NCBI GenBank assembly: GCA_913055655.1
Contig: CAJXKA010000001.1
Location: 1,426,842 to 1,490,841 of the forward strand
Reading direction: 5' to 3'
DNA length: 64,000 nt
DNA from: an uncultured Oceanospirillales bacterium
Lineage (GTDB): Bacteria; Pseudomonadota; Gammaproteobacteria; Xanthomonadales; SZUA-36
The notes beneath the pieces were generated by a model, which ran no database searches, had not been told where the DNA came from, and saw nothing but the letters and a program-made list of their open reading frames with translations. The position numbers were made by a program, and so were the translations under genes. Below, piece by piece: positions 35,049 to 42,431 of the stretch (the stretch's first letter is position 1; every line of letters starts with the position of its first letter).

Positions 35049-36019
35049 AAATACAGTTCGCCCTGACCCTGGCCACGCTTGCGGCTTCCGCCACTTCGAT
35101 AGCCGATGTGGACATACCGGAGCCTGGTATTAACGCGGAACAGGTCACCGTTTCCGGTATTTCCTCGGGTGGCGCGATGGCCCAGCAGTTGCACATGGCC
35201 TACCCCGACCTGTTCTCGGGCGCCGGCATCATCGCCGGTGTGCCGCGTGGATGTGCCGGCGGCGACCTGAAGACGGCGCTGGCCGGCTGCATGGCGCAGC
35301 CCGGGGAAACGCTCGATGCCGAAACGCTGGCGAAGGCGCTGAAAGCAGATGCCAAAGCCGGCCGGGTTGGTGACCCTGCGCTGCTGGCCGATGACCGGGC
35401 CTGGACCTTCCATGGCCGCCTGGACACCGCCGTGGCCGAACCGGTGGCCGAGGCGACAGCGAAACTCTATCGGCAGTTCATGGCGCCGGAGCAGGTTACC
35501 TGGATCGCCGACGTCGAGGCCGCCCACACCTTCCCGACCGTGGACCAGGGTTCGGCCTGCGACGAGATGGCTGCCCCGTTTGTCGCGGCCTGCGACTACG
35601 ATGCAGCGGGTGAGATGCTGGGCTTTCTGTACCCTGGCCTTGCCGAACCCGCAGAAACCGGAGCCACCACGCTGCTCGAAACGACCCTGCCGGGGGCCAC
35701 CGGTGCAGGACTGGCCGAAACCGGCTGGCTTTACATCCCGGAGACCTGTCCGGCGGGCGGCTGCCGGCTGCATCTCGTGCTGCACGGCTGTGGCCAGTCG
35801 GCAACCCAGGTCGGACAGGCATTCGCCGAAAAGGCGGGATACCTGCGCTGGGCCAGTGCCAACGGCATCGTCCTGGCCTTTCCCCAGGTCGTCCCCGCGG
35901 CCACCAACCCGCTGGCCTGCTGGGACTGGTGGGGCTATACCGGCGCAAACTACATGACCCGTGACGGCGCGCAGATGGAAGTGCTGTCATCCTGGCTGCA
36001 GGGAATGGTCACGCCTTGA
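35045..36019 (+). CDS. Secreted type-2 short-chain PHA (PHB) depolymerase
   Basis: 324 residues with a signal peptide (about 1-20). It has the type-2 extracellular catalytic domain arrangement, in which the lipase box is near the N-terminus: SGISSGGAM with Ser40, catalytic Asp127 in FHGRLDTAV, catalytic His161 in AAHTFPT, and the oxyanion region LHGCGQS near residue 257 after the triad. The C-terminus has CWDWWGY and TRDGAQM, also typical. No C-terminal substrate-binding or fibronectin domain is present, so it may prefer amorphous or oligomeric substrate. The start overlaps the tetR stop (ATGA) and the stop overlaps the next start (TTGA). Confidence 0.9.
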   Translation: MKIQFALTLATLAASATSIADVDIPEPGINAEQVTVSGISSGGAMAQQLHMAYPDLFSGAGIIAGVPRGCAGGDLKTALAGCMAQPGETLDAETLAKALKADAKAGRVGDPALLADDRAWTFHGRLDTAVAEPVAEATAKLYRQFMAPEQVTWIADVEAAHTFPTVDQGSACDEMAAPFVAACDYDAAGEMLGFLYPGLAEPAETGATTLLETTLPGATGAGLAETGWLYIPETCPAGGCRLHLVLHGCGQSATQVGQAFAEKAGYLRWASANGIVLAFPQVVPAATNPLACWDWWGYTGANYMTRDGAQMEVLSSWLQGMVTP

Positions 36020-36777
36020 ACATCAATGGCGCCGTCATCGTCATCACCGGCGCGGCACGCGGGCTGGGCCGGGCCATGGCGCTTGACCTGGCCGGTCGCG
36101 GCGCCCGTCTCGCATTGCTGGACGTCACGCCGGGCCCACTGAAGGCAGCGGCCACCGACTGCGAGGCACTCGGCGCCAGGGTCACGACACATGTCGTCGA
36201 CGTCAGCGACGAAACCGCCGTAATCACGGCTTTCGGGCAGGTGACGGACGCCCATGACGGCATCGATGCGCTGGTCAACAACGCCGGCATCCTGCGCGAC
36301 GGCCTGCTGGTCAAGGCCCGCGATGGCACGGTGACCGACCGGATGTCGCTGGCCGACTGGCAGGCCGTCATCGACGTCAACCTGACCGGCGTGTTCCTGT
36401 GCGGCCGGGAAGCGGCCACACGGATGATCGAGACGGGCCGTCGCGGCTGCATCATCAACCTGAGCAGCATCGCCCGCGCCGGCAACTTCGGCCAGACCAA
36501 CTATGCGGCCGCCAAGGCCGGCGTCGCGGCGATGACCGTCACATGGGCGCGGGAGCTGGCGCGACATGGCATTCGATGCATGGCGATTGCGCCCGGTTTC
36601 ATCGAAACCGACATGACGGCGTCAATGAAGCCCGAAGCACTGGACAGAATGGTCACACAGGTACCCGCCGGCCGCGCCGGCCACCCGGCCGAGGTGGCCC
36701 TGGCGGTCGCGCAGGTACTGGAAAACGAATACCTGAACGGCCGGGTCATCGAAATCGACGGCGGACTGCGGGTCTGA
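36016..36777 (+). CDS. Short-chain dehydrogenase/reductase (FabG-like)
   Basis: 253 residues, starting with TTG at 36016 that overlaps the depolymerase stop (TTGA). The cofactor motif is TGAARGLG, then ALVNNAGILRD, and the catalytic Ser151, Tyr163 and Lys167 lie in NLSSIARAGNFGQTNYAAAK. It ends with the standard NGRVIEIDGGLRV. It resembles 3-oxoacyl reductases and acetoacetyl-CoA reductases. As the third coupled gene after tetR and the depolymerase, it likely acts on a hydroxyacyl or ketoacyl product of polyester breakdown, but its substrate is not shown by sequence. Confidence 0.9.
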   Translation: MNINGAVIVITGAARGLGRAMALDLAGRGARLALLDVTPGPLKAAATDCEALGARVTTHVVDVSDETAVITAFGQVTDAHDGIDALVNNAGILRDGLLVKARDGTVTDRMSLADWQAVIDVNLTGVFLCGREAATRMIETGRRGCIINLSSIARAGNFGQTNYAAAKAGVAAMTVTWARELARHGIRCMAIAPGFIETDMTASMKPEALDRMVTQVPAGRAGHPAEVALAVAQVLENEYLNGRVIEIDGGLRV

Positions 36778-36797
36778 CAAACCGATAAAATGGGGCC

Positions 36798-37481
36798 ATG
36801 ATCTGGCTTCTTTTCCTGGCGATTGTCCTGGCCGCGGTTTACCTGCCCTCGTGGTGGGTGAAAAAGACCATGGCAAAGTACAGCCAGCCTGACGACCGCT
36901 ACCCCTCCACCGGGGCCGACCTGGCCAGGCACCTGCTGGACCAGGCCGGACTGGGCCGGGTCACCGTGGAGACCACGGACCAGGGTGATCACTATGACCC
37001 CATGGACAAGGTGATCCGACTGGCGCCGGATCGTTTCCATGGCCGGTCACTGACCGCCGTCACCGTCGCCGCGCACGAAGTCGGCCACGCGTTACAGGAT
37101 GCCGGTCACTACGCCCCTTTGAAACTGCGCACCCGCCTGGTTCGCGTCGTCAGGCCGCTCGAACGGATTGGCGCCGGCGTCCTGATGGGTGCGCCACTGC
37201 TGGCGCTGGTACTGCGGCTGCCATCAGCCGGGTTGCTGATGATGGCCGGTGGACTGCTGGCGCTGGGCACCTCGACGCTGGTGCACCTGGTGACCCTGCC
37301 CACGGAGTTTGACGCCAGTTTCGGGCGCGCAATGCCGTTACTGGAGCAGGACGGCGTCCTCATCCGCGGCGATGGCCCGCACGCGCGCCGCATCCTGAAA
37401 GCGGCCGCGCTGACCTACGTGGCGGTGTCGCTGGTCAGCCTGCTGAACATCGCGCGCTGGTGGGCGTTACTGCGGCGCTAA
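36798..37481 (+). CDS. Zinc metallopeptidase, YugP/COG2738 family
   Basis: 227-residue membrane protein with the zinc-binding helix VAAHEVGHALQDAGHY at about residue 95, matching the COG2738 family (putative neutral zinc metallopeptidases). An N-terminal helix (residues 1-16, WLLFLAIVLAAVYLP) and two or three helices in the C-terminal half anchor it in the membrane. The family role is not well defined. It lies 20 bases after the SDR gene on the same strand and converges on the aromatic-rich lipoprotein, so it may be cotranscribed with the polyester genes without belonging to them. Confidence 0.87.
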   Translation: MIWLLFLAIVLAAVYLPSWWVKKTMAKYSQPDDRYPSTGADLARHLLDQAGLGRVTVETTDQGDHYDPMDKVIRLAPDRFHGRSLTAVTVAAHEVGHALQDAGHYAPLKLRTRLVRVVRPLERIGAGVLMGAPLLALVLRLPSAGLLMMAGGLLALGTSTLVHLVTLPTEFDASFGRAMPLLEQDGVLIRGDGPHARRILKAAALTYVAVSLVSLLNIARWWALLRR

Positions 37482-37501
37482 CCCATTGCTGATGGCCGGG
37501 T

Positions 37502-40129
37502 TTACCGCCGCCGGAAGCCACCGCCCATCGGCCGGCCGCCCAGTCCACCGCGATACCCCCCGACCGGCCGGTTGTAACCCGTCGCGGGGCGCTGCATGCC
37601 GGCGGGTCGCTCGTAGCCACCGTTGATGCGGGTGTTGGCGCGTTCGCGCGCCTGCCGGTCACCGTTAAGGTTGTTCGGCAGGTTCCGGTCACCAGCAGCA
37701 TGCTGGTCGGGCCGGTCGACCGGCTGCCACTGGCCACCGTCATAGTGATAGACATTGCCGTCACGCCCGGCGTAGTACTGGTCGTTGAAGTTGTACACGC
37801 CACTATGGTGGAAGGTGCCGGTGTCGGCGTTGTAATGAAAGCCCCCGATGCCTGACGCGCTGCCGCCGCCAGCACCCTCGGTCCTGAACGCGCCGCCGCC
37901 CGCGGCACCGCCCTCGCCCGCCACAGCGCCGCCGGCCGAACGCGTCACCCGGCCCGTGTCGGTATTGACCGTTGTGCGCTGGCCGCCTGCCGCGGCGCGA
38001 TCGGTGTAGGGGTTACCCGCAACCGCACCACCGCCGGCCACCACGCGTCCGGTTTCGGGGTTATAGCGAACGCCCTGCGCGCCGGCCACGGTCGTGCCCG
38101 TGTAGACATTGGTGTTGATGCCGGCGCGACCGATACCCCGTCCGCCGGTTTGCTCATTGTAGTAACCGCCGCGGCCGGCCCGGCCGTAATTGCCGGTCCA
38201 GGGATTGGCCCAGGCCGCTGCCGTTCCGCGAACCGCGGCGTTGCCCCAGTGGCCGTAAACATTCCACGCCGCGGCGCCGCCGCCCCACCAGCCCCACGGG
38301 TACCAGGGACCGTACCAGGGGCCCCACCACGGACCATACGGCCCGTACCAGCCGGCGTACCAGCCCCAGCCCATGCCGAAGCTCCAGCCCACCCATGGAT
38401 TCCAGCCAAAATAGACGCCCATGCCGTAGGTGGCGGGGCAGCCATACCAGTCCGCACCCAACCAGGGGTCACAGGCGTAACCGGTGCCGTAAACCACCAC
38501 GCCGTTGCTGACGACGGTGCCGTAATAGCCCGGCGTGTAGCCGATGTAGACCTCGTCTTCATTGCCGCCATAAATGCGCACATAGGTCACGTAATGCAGC
38601 GGCGAGCTGGTCGGGATGGTGTAGATCACCGCCGGAACATGCCCGGCCACCACCCACGGTCCGTTCGGTGACTGGGCGTAGAACCACACGCCCCTGTCGA
38701 CCGCGTAGAAACTGGTGTCATCAACTTTGATAACCGGCACGGCGGTATTTTTGGCGTACTGCAGCGTGGTGCCGTCGATCGGTTCGAATTTCGGCTCACC
38801 GTCGTAACGAACGTTAAGACTGGCCTGTTGGCGATTAACCACGGCCGTTTGCGGGACGCTGTTGGCAATCAGTGACTCGTTCGCCTCCGGCGTGCCCGGT
38901 ATCGACGCCAGCACGGCGCTCTTGTCGCTGTCCGGCGGAATCTTCGAAAAGTCCTCCGGCAGGTCTGACGGCGGCACCCAGGTCCACGGCCCCTTGCTGG
39001 TCGTGGCCGTAAACCAGCGTCCGGACACCAGCACGTACCAGGCCTGGTTCTGCGCCGCGTCGACCAACACATCGGCGCCGGTGTTGGTGATGTAGCGCAA
39101 CTGCGTGCCGGGAATCGCGGCAAACTGTGGTTCGCCCTGTACCGAAATCAGTTCGGCCGCCGAATGCCGGACATACACCGTCGGCACCTGGCCGTTATCA
39201 AAGGCCTGCGCCAATGCGGACGGCTGCGCACCGGGGTCCGGCTGGTCGTTGCCCTGGGTGACGGTGTTCGACGCGGTGGTCAGCGATGGCGACACCATGT
39301 TCGCCACCGTCCACTGGCCATCCAGCGAAGGGGCGGTCATCCAGTGGCCTTCCAGGTTGAGGTAAAACTGGCCGCCCTGGCGAAACAGCAGCGAGGGCGT
39401 ATTGATGACCCGCTCGACACCCGCGCTCCCGGTTGTCCGCAGCGCCGGCTCACCGTCCACGAGCACCAGGACGGACGGCGTGGTCGCGAAGATGATGTCC
39501 GGCGGTGCATTACTCACCGGGTGGGATTCGGCAGACTTGCCTTCCACCGACGCAATCGCGACCGCGGTTTCCAGCTGGTCGAGTGAAACGGTCAGGGTCG
39601 GTGACAGCGCGATGCGTGACTGCGCCAGCGACAGGTAGTCAGCCTGGCGGCCGGGCGCCGTCGGGAACTGCGCCGGCCCCAGCGAGATATCGGTCAGCAC
39701 AACAGCGCGCGCTGCCTTGTCCACCTGGGTCCGCGCCTTGAAGCTCACCACGCCATAGTCGTAACTGTCCTGTGGCTTGCCATCCGCGCCGGTGTGCGTA
39801 CCGGTATTCACGGCCATGACGAAGCGTCCCTCGACCTGGTCATTGCGCCAGCTTTCGTACTGCGGCTGGTGCACCTGGAAGGTCGTGCCGTTGACGGTGA
39901 ACTGTCGCGGGAAGGGCCGTGAATCGATTCGTTCGGACGCCGCCGGGGTCGGGGACGCTGCAGACGTTGTCGATGAAGTCGCGGATACGGCCGATGCCGA
40001 AGACGCGGCAGGCGCGACGGGCGCGTGATCGGGCGATGTGGCGCAGGCCGCCAGCGACACCAGCGCCACGGTCGCCATACAGGCTGGTCGGTTCATATTC
40101 ATACCGGGGTTTCGAAAATTCCTGGTCAT
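37502..40129 (-). CDS. Large lipoprotein with three WF repeats and an aromatic-rich tail
   Basis: 875 residues. The ATG at 40129 overlaps the GMC stop (ATGA); an ATG at 40102 is possible. A lipoprotein signal ends in VSLAAC (Cys29), followed by an Ala/Ser-rich linker. Three related repeats of about 75-80 residues (about 210-285, 320-390 and 430-500) share the pattern GEP-x-F..GT-x-L-x-Y..NT, then Y-x-V..G-x-WF-x-A..GPW. A very Trp/Tyr/Gly/Pro-rich stretch (about 555-620) and a Gly/Ala/Arg-rich tail of about 250 residues follow. Similar proteins have been labelled carbohydrate-binding family V/XII-like in databases, as far as I recall. The function is unknown; surface or envelope location is likely. 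Confidence 0.75.
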   Translation of the reverse strand: MTRNFRNPGMNMNRPACMATVALVSLAACATSPDHAPVAPAASSASAVSATSSTTSAASPTPAASERIDSRPFPRQFTVNGTTFQVHQPQYESWRNDQVEGRFVMAVNTGTHTGADGKPQDSYDYGVVSFKARTQVDKAARAVVLTDISLGPAQFPTAPGRQADYLSLAQSRIALSPTLTVSLDQLETAVAIASVEGKSAESHPVSNAPPDIIFATTPSVLVLVDGEPALRTTGSAGVERVINTPSLLFRQGGQFYLNLEGHWMTAPSLDGQWTVANMVSPSLTTASNTVTQGNDQPDPGAQPSALAQAFDNGQVPTVYVRHSAAELISVQGEPQFAAIPGTQLRYITNTGADVLVDAAQNQAWYVLVSGRWFTATTSKGPWTWVPPSDLPEDFSKIPPDSDKSAVLASIPGTPEANESLIANSVPQTAVVNRQQASLNVRYDGEPKFEPIDGTTLQYAKNTAVPVIKVDDTSFYAVDRGVWFYAQSPNGPWVVAGHVPAVIYTIPTSSPLHYVTYVRIYGGNEDEVYIGYTPGYYGTVVSNGVVVYGTGYACDPWLGADWYGCPATYGMGVYFGWNPWVGWSFGMGWGWYAGWYGPYGPWWGPWYGPWYPWGWWGGGAAAWNVYGHWGNAAVRGTAAAWANPWTGNYGRAGRGGYYNEQTGGRGIGRAGINTNVYTGTTVAGAQGVRYNPETGRVVAGGGAVAGNPYTDRAAAGGQRTTVNTDTGRVTRSAGGAVAGEGGAAGGGAFRTEGAGGGSASGIGGFHYNADTGTFHHSGVYNFNDQYYAGRDGNVYHYDGGQWQPVDRPDQHAAGDRNLPNNLNGDRQARERANTRINGGYERPAGMQRPATGYNRPVGGYRGGLGGRPMGGGFRRR

Positions 40130-41745
40130 TCTAGCGGTTGTTCACCCTGGATAAGTTCGGCGGCACGCTCGGCGATGGCGATTGTCGGCGCGTTGGTATT
40201 GCCGCTGACAATGGTTGGCATTACGGACGCGTCGACCACCCGTAAACCGCGGACGCCATGCACCCGGAGTTCGTTATCCACCACGGCGTGGTCATCATTG
40301 CCCATGCGGCAACTGCCCACCGGGTGATAAACGCTTTCCGCGTGCCGGCGGATGTAATCGACAATGGCGGCCCGGTTAGACAGCTTCGAGTCCGGTTGCC
40401 ACCAGGCCTTGTGGTATTTCGCCAGCGCCGGCTGCCCGATGATATCTCGGGCCTGTTCAACGCCCTCGATGAGCGCGTCCAGGTCACCGTCCACCTGCAG
40501 GTAACGGGCCTGGACACGGGGCAGATCGCGCGGGTCGGCGGACTTCAGGCTGACCGTGCCCCGGCTTTCGGGCCGCAGGTGGCAGACATGCAATGAGTAC
40601 CCATAGCCACCCGGCCGCTCACGGCCATGGTCGAACAGCGGTGCGCTGGTCAGGTGAAATTGCAGGTCGGGATATTCCCCGGCCCGCGACGAATGAGAAA
40701 AACCACCGGCCTCGGCACCGTTGGTGGTGAGCATCCCGCGCCGTCCGAAGCGGTACTGCGGCACGCTGGCCAGCGCCTTGATCGTCGGCCACGGTGAATG
40801 CGACAGGGTGATCGCACGATTGACGCGCACGATCTGGATGACATCCAGGTGATCCTGCAGGTTTTCGCCAACGCCGGGCAAATGCAACCTGGTGTCGATG
40901 CCGTGAGTCTTCAGCTGGGCCTCGTCACCAATACCTGAGAGCAGGAGCAGCTGCGGCGACTGCAGTGCCCCGGCGCACAGGATCACTTCACGCCGCGCGC
41001 TCAACTGGGCGCCACCCAGCAATTCAACACCGGTGGCCCGGTCACCCTCGAAACAAAGCCGGGCCACCCGTGCCGCGGTCATCACATGCAGGTTCTCCCG
41101 CTGCGCCACGGGGTGCAGGTAGGCAGTGGCGGCTGAACAGCGGCGGCCGTCGACCTGGGTCACCTGGTAGAAACCTACGCCTTGCTGTCGTTCTCCATTG
41201 AAATCGTCATTCGGCGAATGCCCGGCGCTGACTGCCGCCTCGACAAAGGCCTCGCCGGCGCCGGACTTCCAGCGCAGATCGGAAACGCACAGTGGGCCGT
41301 TGTCGTTGTGAAACGGCCCGGCGCCGCGTTCATTGTTCTCCGACTTCAAAAAGTACTCGCGTAGCCCCGACCAGCCCCAGCCCGGGTTGCCCGCGCGCTC
41401 CCAGGCGTCGTAATCACCGGGATTGCCGCGAATGTAGACCATGGCGTTGATGGCACTGCTGCCGCCCAGCGTCATGCCGCGCGGCCAGAACAGGCGGCGA
41501 TCGTGCAGTTGCGCTTCCGGCTCGGTTTCGTGGGCCAGGTTGTACTTGTTGCCGGCCACCAGCATGCCAATACCGGCGGGCATCCGGATCAGTGGACTTT
41601 TGTCCGGCGGCCCGGCTTCAAGCAGCAGCACGCGGTGGCGTCCGGATGCGGTCAGGCGGTTGGCGAGCACACAGCCGGCGGAGCCGGCGCCGACCACGAT
41701 GTAATCAAAGTCTTCCTGCGCTTCGCGCACCCCGGAACCGGGCAT
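40126..41745 (-). CDS. GMC-family FAD oxidoreductase (choline dehydrogenase-like)
   Basis: 539 residues. The FAD-binding dinucleotide fold is YIVVGAGSAGCVLANRL near residue 15. The GMC signatures WPRGMTLGGSSAINAMVYIR and GALQSPQLLLLSGIG are clear, and the catalytic His region is HPVGSCRMG with the C-terminal SGNTNAPTIAIAERAA. Family members oxidise alcohols such as choline, glucose or alkanols, passing electrons to quinones or oxygen. No betaine aldehyde dehydrogenase is adjacent, so choline is unlikely to be the specific substrate. It starts two bases after the GST stop. Confidence 0.93.
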   Translation of the reverse strand: MPGSGVREAQEDFDYIVVGAGSAGCVLANRLTASGRHRVLLLEAGPPDKSPLIRMPAGIGMLVAGNKYNLAHETEPEAQLHDRRLFWPRGMTLGGSSAINAMVYIRGNPGDYDAWERAGNPGWGWSGLREYFLKSENNERGAGPFHNDNGPLCVSDLRWKSGAGEAFVEAAVSAGHSPNDDFNGERQQGVGFYQVTQVDGRRCSAATAYLHPVAQRENLHVMTAARVARLCFEGDRATGVELLGGAQLSARREVILCAGALQSPQLLLLSGIGDEAQLKTHGIDTRLHLPGVGENLQDHLDVIQIVRVNRAITLSHSPWPTIKALASVPQYRFGRRGMLTTNGAEAGGFSHSSRAGEYPDLQFHLTSAPLFDHGRERPGGYGYSLHVCHLRPESRGTVSLKSADPRDLPRVQARYLQVDGDLDALIEGVEQARDIIGQPALAKYHKAWWQPDSKLSNRAAIVDYIRRHAESVYHPVGSCRMGNDDHAVVDNELRVHGVRGLRVVDASVMPTIVSGNTNAPTIAIAERAAELIQGEQPLE

Positions 41746-41747
41746 GC

Positions 41748-42431
41748 TCAGGAGGCGGCGCGCAGGTCGGCGACGATTCGCCCCGCGGCGCGAACTTCGG
41801 CCTCGTGATCCTCGTCGCGCCAGGGTTCCGCCAGCGCCGCTTCGTACCAGGCCTGCATCGGCGGCAGGGCCAGCAGGCGTTGAACGTAGGCAGCCGCGTC
41901 GTCAGACAACGACGGCGAATAGGTCTGCGCCCGGAACGCCACCGGTGCGTAAAAAGCATCCACGGCGGTGAACGCGGCGCCCGCCAGGAACGGCCCCCTG
42001 AACCTTGCAAGGCCATCACACCACAGTGCGTCGATGCGTTCCCACTCCTTGCCGAGTGCGGCCGGCGGATCAACCAGCTCAACCCGCTGGCCGCAACTCA
42101 TGCCGCAGACGTTACGCACGGTGCTGAAGCCGGAATGCATCTCGGCTGCCGCGCTGCGCGCCCAGGCCCGCGCGGTGTAGCGGTCCGGCCAGGCCGCGGG
42201 GTATCGCTCGGCCAGCGTCTCCACGATCGCCATCGAGTCCCAGACCGTCAGCTTGCCGTCGACCAGGCAGGGCACCTTGCCGCTGGGTGAGAATTCGCGG
42301 AACGCGGCTTGCGGCCCACCGCCTTCAAACGGCACCAGAACCTCTTCGAAATCGATCTCCAGCATCCGCATCAATACCCACGGCCGCAGCGACCACGACG
42401 AGTAGTTCCTGTTGGCGATGTACAGTTTCAT
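41748..42431 (-). CDS. Glutathione S-transferase family protein
   Basis: 227 residues. The N-terminal thioredoxin fold begins LYIANRNYSSWSLRPWVLMR, with the likely glutathione-activating Ser in NYSSWS, and the cis-Pro and Ser motifs SGKVPCLVDG and VWDSMAIVETLAERY. The C-terminal part is all-helical. This N-terminus matches the SSWS branch of bacterial GSTs with unknown substrates, sometimes with isomerase-like activity. It overlaps the amidohydrolase stop by four bases (ATGA) and the GMC gene follows at once, so all are likely one transcript. Confidence 0.9.
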   Translation of the reverse strand: MKLYIANRNYSSWSLRPWVLMRMLEIDFEEVLVPFEGGGPQAAFREFSPSGKVPCLVDGKLTVWDSMAIVETLAERYPAAWPDRYTARAWARSAAAEMHSGFSTVRNVCGMSCGQRVELVDPPAALGKEWERIDALWCDGLARFRGPFLAGAAFTAVDAFYAPVAFRAQTYSPSLSDDAAAYVQRLLALPPMQAWYEAALAEPWRDEDHEAEVRAAGRIVADLRAAS

